A DNA stretch of 36,186 bases from an uncultured bacterium (lineage in GTDB: Bacteria > Patescibacteriota > Minisyncoccia > Phycocordibacterales > PALSA-1337), in contig CAIUOX010000042.1 of NCBI GenBank assembly GCA_903900935.1, positions 1 to 36,186 of the forward strand, given 5' to 3'. Position numbers and translations under genes: made by a program. Within the stretch, counting starts at the first letter, position 1. The number at the start of each line of letters is the position of its first letter. Positions 32,723 to 36,186 of this stretch are shown here, piece after piece. The notes under the pieces are model-generated. The model was not told the origin of the DNA. It searched no databases and saw nothing but the letters and a program-made list of their open reading frames with translations.

Positions 32723-32792
32723 TTTTTTCTCTAAAAATAATAATTAGTTTGTATATTAGCTTAGAATGTATCATCTATTTTAAGAGAAAAAA
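32723..32792. terminator. AT-rich inverted repeat downstream of gatA
   Basis: TTTTTTCTCTAAAA (32723-32736) pairs with TTTTAAGAGAAAAAA (32778-32792) with a 1-nt bulge and a loop of about 41 nt. It is 26 nt after the gatA stop. The AT-only stem is weak, so a terminator role is tentative. Confidence 0.35.
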
Positions 32793-32821
32793 TCTAGTAT
32801 GCATGTGTACACTTTTTGTTA

Positions 32822-32827
32822 TATAAT
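32822..32827 (+). promoter_or_regulatory. -10 box of leaderless promoter for the membrane HEPN-like gene
   Basis: TATAAT with exactly 6 nt to the ATG at 32834. It settles the start over the upstream codon at 32816. Confidence 0.7.
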
Positions 32828-32833
32828 CTATAC

Positions 32834-33421
32834 ATGCAACCAAGTGATAGTACCAGTATAATAATTCCAAGTATTGATATTGGAAGTATTTATGATCAAA
32901 TAGTTATTTGGTGGCCAACTATTGTGATTTGGGCAAAAGCAGGAGCAGGTCTATTGGTTGGACTTTCAATTCCTATTTCTATTTTTTTTGTTATTGCAAT
33001 TATATATTCTGTTGAACGCTTGAAAATACTCCGAAAAAAGCAAGCACTTATCTATGATACAAAGGTAGAAGAAGCATTTGAAGTAGTACCAGAAGGTGGT
33101 GACATTGTGCTTGCTCATCGTTGGGAGAATGTGGTCAAGCATATTGATTCTCCAAATCAGAATGATTGGAAGCAGGCTATTTTAGAAGCTGATATGATTC
33201 TTGATGAATTGCTGAGTAAGATGGGTTATCGCGGTGAAAGCGTAGGGGAGAAGCTCAAGCGTGTAGAACCTGGAGACTTTAAGTCTATTCAGGATGCATG
33301 GGAAGCGCATAAGGTACGCAATCAGATTGCTCACGAACCAGGATTTACACTAAATAAGATTGAGGCACAACAAGCATATCATCTCTACAAAAAAGTGCTG
33401 GACGAGTTCTATTATATATAG
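32834..33421 (+). CDS. Membrane-anchored HEPN-like domain protein
   Basis: 195 aa from the ATG at 32834 (MQPSDSTSIIIPSIDIG). One or two N-terminal hydrophobic segments ('IVIWWPTIVIWAKAGAGLLVGLSIPISIFFVIAIIYSV') precede a basic stretch ('ERLKILRKKQ') and a cytosolic helical domain: 'HRWENVVKHIDSPNQNDWKQAILEADMILDELLSKMGY' and 'FKSIQDAWEAHKVRNQIAHEPGF'. 'RNQIAH' fits the R-x4-H motif of HEPN ribonuclease and toxin-fold domains. I recall this family as widespread in Parcubacteria with no known function. The RNase idea is inference from one motif. No antitoxin-like gene is adjacent; it lies between gatA and a large surface protein. Confidence 0.75.
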   Translation: MQPSDSTSIIIPSIDIGSIYDQIVIWWPTIVIWAKAGAGLLVGLSIPISIFFVIAIIYSVERLKILRKKQALIYDTKVEEAFEVVPEGGDIVLAHRWENVVKHIDSPNQNDWKQAILEADMILDELLSKMGYRGESVGEKLKRVEPGDFKSIQDAWEAHKVRNQIAHEPGFTLNKIEAQQAYHLYKKVLDEFYYI

Positions 33422-33463
33422 TATTTATACACTATACACAGCATGTTTTTGCTACTATAGTGT

Positions 33464-33469
33464 TATAAT
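33464..33469 (+). promoter_or_regulatory. -10 box of the surface-protein promoter
   Basis: TATAAT inside an imperfect inverted repeat (ACACTATA at 33429-33436, TATAGTGT at 33456-33463). The start codon is 36 nt away, so this mRNA has a 5' leader of about 30 nt. Confidence 0.55.
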
Positions 33470-33477
33470 ATAGAAGA

Positions 33478-33496
33478 CTGGATTTGGAAAATCCAG
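33478..33496 (+). promoter_or_regulatory. 5' leader hairpin of the surface-protein mRNA
   Basis: CTGGATT-TGGAA-AATCCAG, a perfect 7-bp stem ending 9 nt before the ATG at 33506. It may protect the mRNA 5' end or affect translation; no known riboswitch class was recognised. Confidence 0.45.
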
Positions 33497-33505
33497 AGAA
33501 GCTGT

Positions 33506-36186
33506 ATGGTGCAATTTAGAAAAAATAGTTTTGAAATATGTAGTAGACAGTTTTCTTACATACTCAAGTTTAGTGTGTGGATTTTGACTTTGTCATTTAT
33601 TTTAATATCTTTCAATTTTGCAAACGCTACGATATATAGGCCAGGTGAGACTTTGGAGCCAGATTGTGCTCCCGGATCTACCAATTGTGGTGTTGTCTCT
33701 CCGAGTGCATCTGCTACAGTTACCGGCCTTTTGACATCAACAGATTGGAATACTTTCAATAATAAACTATCAGTTACTTTGAATGATGGTAAGATTTTTA
33801 TAGGTGATGGTTCGAATGAGGCTAGTGCTAGGACGATTTCTGGTGATGTTTCTCTTTCCAATTCAGGTTTGGTAATAATATCTGACAATGCTATTGATAC
33901 ATCAAAGATTCTTGATGGTAATGTTACTTATGCAAAAATTCAAAATGTAGGAGCCAGTAAATTGCTCGGTAATTCAACAAGCTCATCAGCGACTGCTGAA
34001 GAGATCAATTTGGGATCTGGTCTAATTTTTTCTGGTACTGATTTGAGGATTAATTCTCCAACTTGTGAATCTAGTGAATTTTTGAGTTGGACTGGTACAG
34101 AATTTATTTGTGTTGCAGATATTTCTGATCGAACGGCAAGTGCGCACAACTTTCTTGCAGGACCGACAAGTGGTTCGGGTACGCCTGGATTTAGGACGAT
34201 AGTAGCTTCAGATTTGGGTAATGGTACAGCAACCAATCAAGAAGTACTTTTGGGTAATATGTCATGGTTTCAATTACTTGATCCATCAGGAAAAATAATT
34301 GCTGATGTTCTACCAAGTACTGTTACGGGTTCTCTAAAATTCAAGGGTACATGGAATGCCAATACAAATACTCCAGTATTGAGTTCAAGTGGTGGCGGGG
34401 GAATTCCTGGTGATTTTTATGTAGTTGATGTAGCTAGTACCACCAATCTATTGGATGGTGGTCATCAAGTTTGGAATGTTGGTGATTGGGTTGTTCACAA
34501 TGACACGACTTGGGATAGGGTATCGCAAGGCGTTACTGTTTCAAGTGTTAATAATAAAATAGGTGCAGTTTCTCTCAATACTAGTGATATAAGTGAAGGA
34601 ACAAATCAATATTTTACAAATATTCGAGCGAGAGATGCAATTTCTGGTATTGGTCCAATCGCATTTTCAACTACATCCGGTAGTATTGATTGTCCAACTT
34701 GTGTGTTAAATACTGGAAACGGAAATTTGATTGCAGGTACAGGTATAGATTTGGCTGGCCCATTATCTGGTCGCCTTATCGGTAGTGATAATGTGACTTT
34801 TTCCTTGGATAATACAGCTGTTACTGCTGGTAGTTATGGTGGTAGTACATCAGTACCAACTTTCACTGTTGATTCAAGCGGTAGATTGACACTAGCTGGT
34901 ACGACGACCCTAAGTACCTCAGCAATTTCTTCTGGAAATCTTTCCATTGCTCGTGGGGGAACTGGAGCTGGGACTTTCACAACAAATGGAATTTTATATG
35001 GTAATGGTACGAGTGCAATCTCGGCATCATCAGCTGGTACATCTGGTCAATTTTTAGTGGCAAATGGTTCTGGTATACCAACCTTTGTTACTGCTTCTGG
35101 TGATGTGACAGTAGATTCTACTGGTGCTTTTGTGATTGGTACAGGTGTGATCACCTCAGCTAAAATTTTGGATGGTACTATTGCAAATGGAGATATATCA
35201 GCTAGTGCAGGAATTGCTTATAGCAAAATCAATCTTTTAAATTCTATAGTCAATGGAGATTTGGTGGATGGCACGATCACAAATTCAAAACTTGCTAGTT
35301 CAACTATTGGCTTATCACTTGGAACATCTGGTACAGACGTCAACGTTTCTGGCTCGCCAGCTTCTCTGGGTGGAACACTAACCTTAAATCTTCCTGATGC
35401 TTCTGCAACAAATCGTGGTTTGATAACAAACACTACACAGACTATTGCTGGTGATAAGACTTTTTCTGGAACAACTACAATGAGTGGAAATTTAAAAACA
35501 TCCGCTAATTTTTCATTGTCTGATAGTGTCCAGTATTCAACAACCGGATCGCAAGATGATGTCAATCTTGGTACTGGTTCATTCTTTCGTTATATAGGCA
35601 CTAGTCCAGCAACATTCACTGGTATCATTGGTGGAATTGATGGAAGGATAATAACTATTATGACGATGGATCATGGTCATCCATTGACTCTCAATAATGA
35701 GGATGCAAGTTCTACAATTGGCAATCGTATTGTAACTGGTACAGAAGGCCCAATAATTATTCCAGAAGATAATGCCGTCATGCTCCAATATGAAAAGTCT
35801 GAAAATCATTGGCATGTCGTTGCTCCTCCTTCTAGTGCAACATCATTACTTGCTAAAGAGTCATTTATTCAAGGTGGTAGTGCTTTTGGTAGTGTTGCAA
35901 GTCTAGGTACTACTGATGCTTTTGGTCTAGATTTTAAGACAGGTGGTTATACTCGTTTTTCTCTTGCTAATAATGATTTGGGCTCGGCTACTCTGACTGG
36001 TACTGGTGCCACAACCATCACAACGAATGATACTCTATCAATATCATCAGCTTCAGCAAAGAATCTCAATATCACTTCAGGCACAACAGGTGACTTGAAT
36101 ATAGATTCTGGCTCAACAGGATCTATCAATATTGGTACTAGTACAAATGCAAAAATAATTACGATTGGCAATACTACTGGTGCTAC
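33506..36186 (+). CDS. Large secreted repeat protein, tail-fibre-like (partial, C-terminus outside window)
   Basis: This ORF is absent from the track because it has no stop in the window; the frame stays open for about 893 codons. It begins MVQFRKNSF, followed by a signal peptide ('FSVWILTLSFILISFNFANA') and 'YRPGETLEPDCAPGSTNCGV', an N-terminal module I recall from Parcubacteria surface proteins. The rest is Ser/Thr/Gly/Asn-rich and built of degenerate units seen in phage tail fibres and similar adhesins: 'LDGTITNSKLASSTIG', 'KILDGTIANGDISASAGIAYSKI', 'IARGGTGAGTFTTNGILYGNGT' and 'NLNITSGTTGDLNIDSGSTGSINIG'. It is probably exported and displayed on the cell surface, perhaps for host contact (inference). 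The C-terminal anchor or auto-processing domain is not visible. Confidence 0.85.
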   Translation, partial: MVQFRKNSFEICSRQFSYILKFSVWILTLSFILISFNFANATIYRPGETLEPDCAPGSTNCGVVSPSASATVTGLLTSTDWNTFNNKLSVTLNDGKIFIGDGSNEASARTISGDVSLSNSGLVIISDNAIDTSKILDGNVTYAKIQNVGASKLLGNSTSSSATAEEINLGSGLIFSGTDLRINSPTCESSEFLSWTGTEFICVADISDRTASAHNFLAGPTSGSGTPGFRTIVASDLGNGTATNQEVLLGNMSWFQLLDPSGKIIADVLPSTVTGSLKFKGTWNANTNTPVLSSSGGGGIPGDFYVVDVASTTNLLDGGHQVWNVGDWVVHNDTTWDRVSQGVTVSSVNNKIGAVSLNTSDISEGTNQYFTNIRARDAISGIGPIAFSTTSGSIDCPTCVLNTGNGNLIAGTGIDLAGPLSGRLIGSDNVTFSLDNTAVTAGSYGGSTSVPTFTVDSSGRLTLAGTTTLSTSAISSGNLSIARGGTGAGTFTTNGILYGNGTSAISASSAGTSGQFLVANGSGIPTFVTASGDVTVDSTGAFVIGTGVITSAKILDGTIANGDISASAGIAYSKINLLNSIVNGDLVDGTITNSKLASSTIGLSLGTSGTDVNVSGSPASLGGTLTLNLPDASATNRGLITNTTQTIAGDKTFSGTTTMSGNLKTSANFSLSDSVQYSTTGSQDDVNLGTGSFFRYIGTSPATFTGIIGGIDGRIITIMTMDHGHPLTLNNEDASSTIGNRIVTGTEGPIIIPEDNAVMLQYEKSENHWHVVAPPSSATSLLAKESFIQGGSAFGSVASLGTTDAFGLDFKTGGYTRFSLANNDLGSATLTGTGATTITTNDTLSISSASAKNLNITSGTTGDLNIDSGSTGSINIGTSTNAKIITIGNTTGA

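Noticed and set aside
33808-33825. GGTTCGAAT resembling a tRNA T-loop
   Set aside because: It lies inside the long surface-protein ORF and no acceptor or anticodon stem surrounds it.
33556-36171. Several minus-strand ORFs of 74-115 aa
   Set aside because: All lie antisense to the open surface-protein frame and are low-complexity shadows of its repeats.

Overview
The window is AT-rich, densely packed DNA that most resembles a Candidate Phyla Radiation (Patescibacteria, Parcubacteria-like) genome. The evidence is the type IV pilus (T4P) locus without an outer-membrane secretin in view, several families that I recall as typical of Parcubacteria (S21-like protein, 'PGETLxPxCAP' surface-protein N-terminus, membrane-anchored HEPN-like protein), short versions of housekeeping genes, and the near absence of Shine-Dalgarno sequences. 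TGA is used as a stop, so the UGA-recoded lineages are excluded. The taxonomic placement is inference.

Layout. 1-3.5 kb (minus strand): 5' part of ftsA, ybeY, rpsU-like, a divergent HisRS-like gene and lepB. 3.7-5.2 kb (plus): a lone prepilin and a D,D-carboxypeptidase. 5.2-9.4 kb (minus): a four-gene mannose cluster (type II PMI-like cupin, membrane-anchored GH130, tandem GH130-GH130 fusion, PMM-like HAD enzyme) that could release mannose-1-phosphate from beta-mannosides and carry it to fructose-6-phosphate. 9.5-10.3 kb (minus): a 54-aa membrane protein and a sphingomyelin-synthase-like PAP2 protein. 10.4-15.9 kb: RNase R, tyrS, a GAF protein, comF and three small proteins, two of which were missing from or hidden in the ORF track.

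15.9-28.7 kb (plus): the T4P locus in the order pilM, pilN, pilO, pilP-like, pilB, a CheY-like regulator, pilT, pilC, major pilin, [REP/RAYT module on the minus strand], pilin, pilD and four minor pilins. The minor pilins are ordered like the GspH-J-I-K pseudopilins, and the last lacks Glu5. The RAYT (REP-associated tyrosine transposase) module contains six REP loci. One lies in frame inside the transposase, one supplies its stop codon and one lies inside a pilin leader peptide. 28.7-32.7 kb: ligA, a 127-bp MITE-like snapback element, gatC and gatA. 32.8-36.2 kb: a membrane HEPN-like gene and the start of a giant secreted repeat protein that leaves the window.

Two window-wide signals stand out. 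At least fifteen genes have a TATAAT-like hexamer ending 6-8 nt before the start codon, which is the geometry of leaderless transcription. Sequences identical or nearly identical to the DnaA box TTATCCACA lie upstream of three promoters. No rRNA, tRNA or CRISPR array was seen, and no gene-free stretch exceeds about 300 bases.
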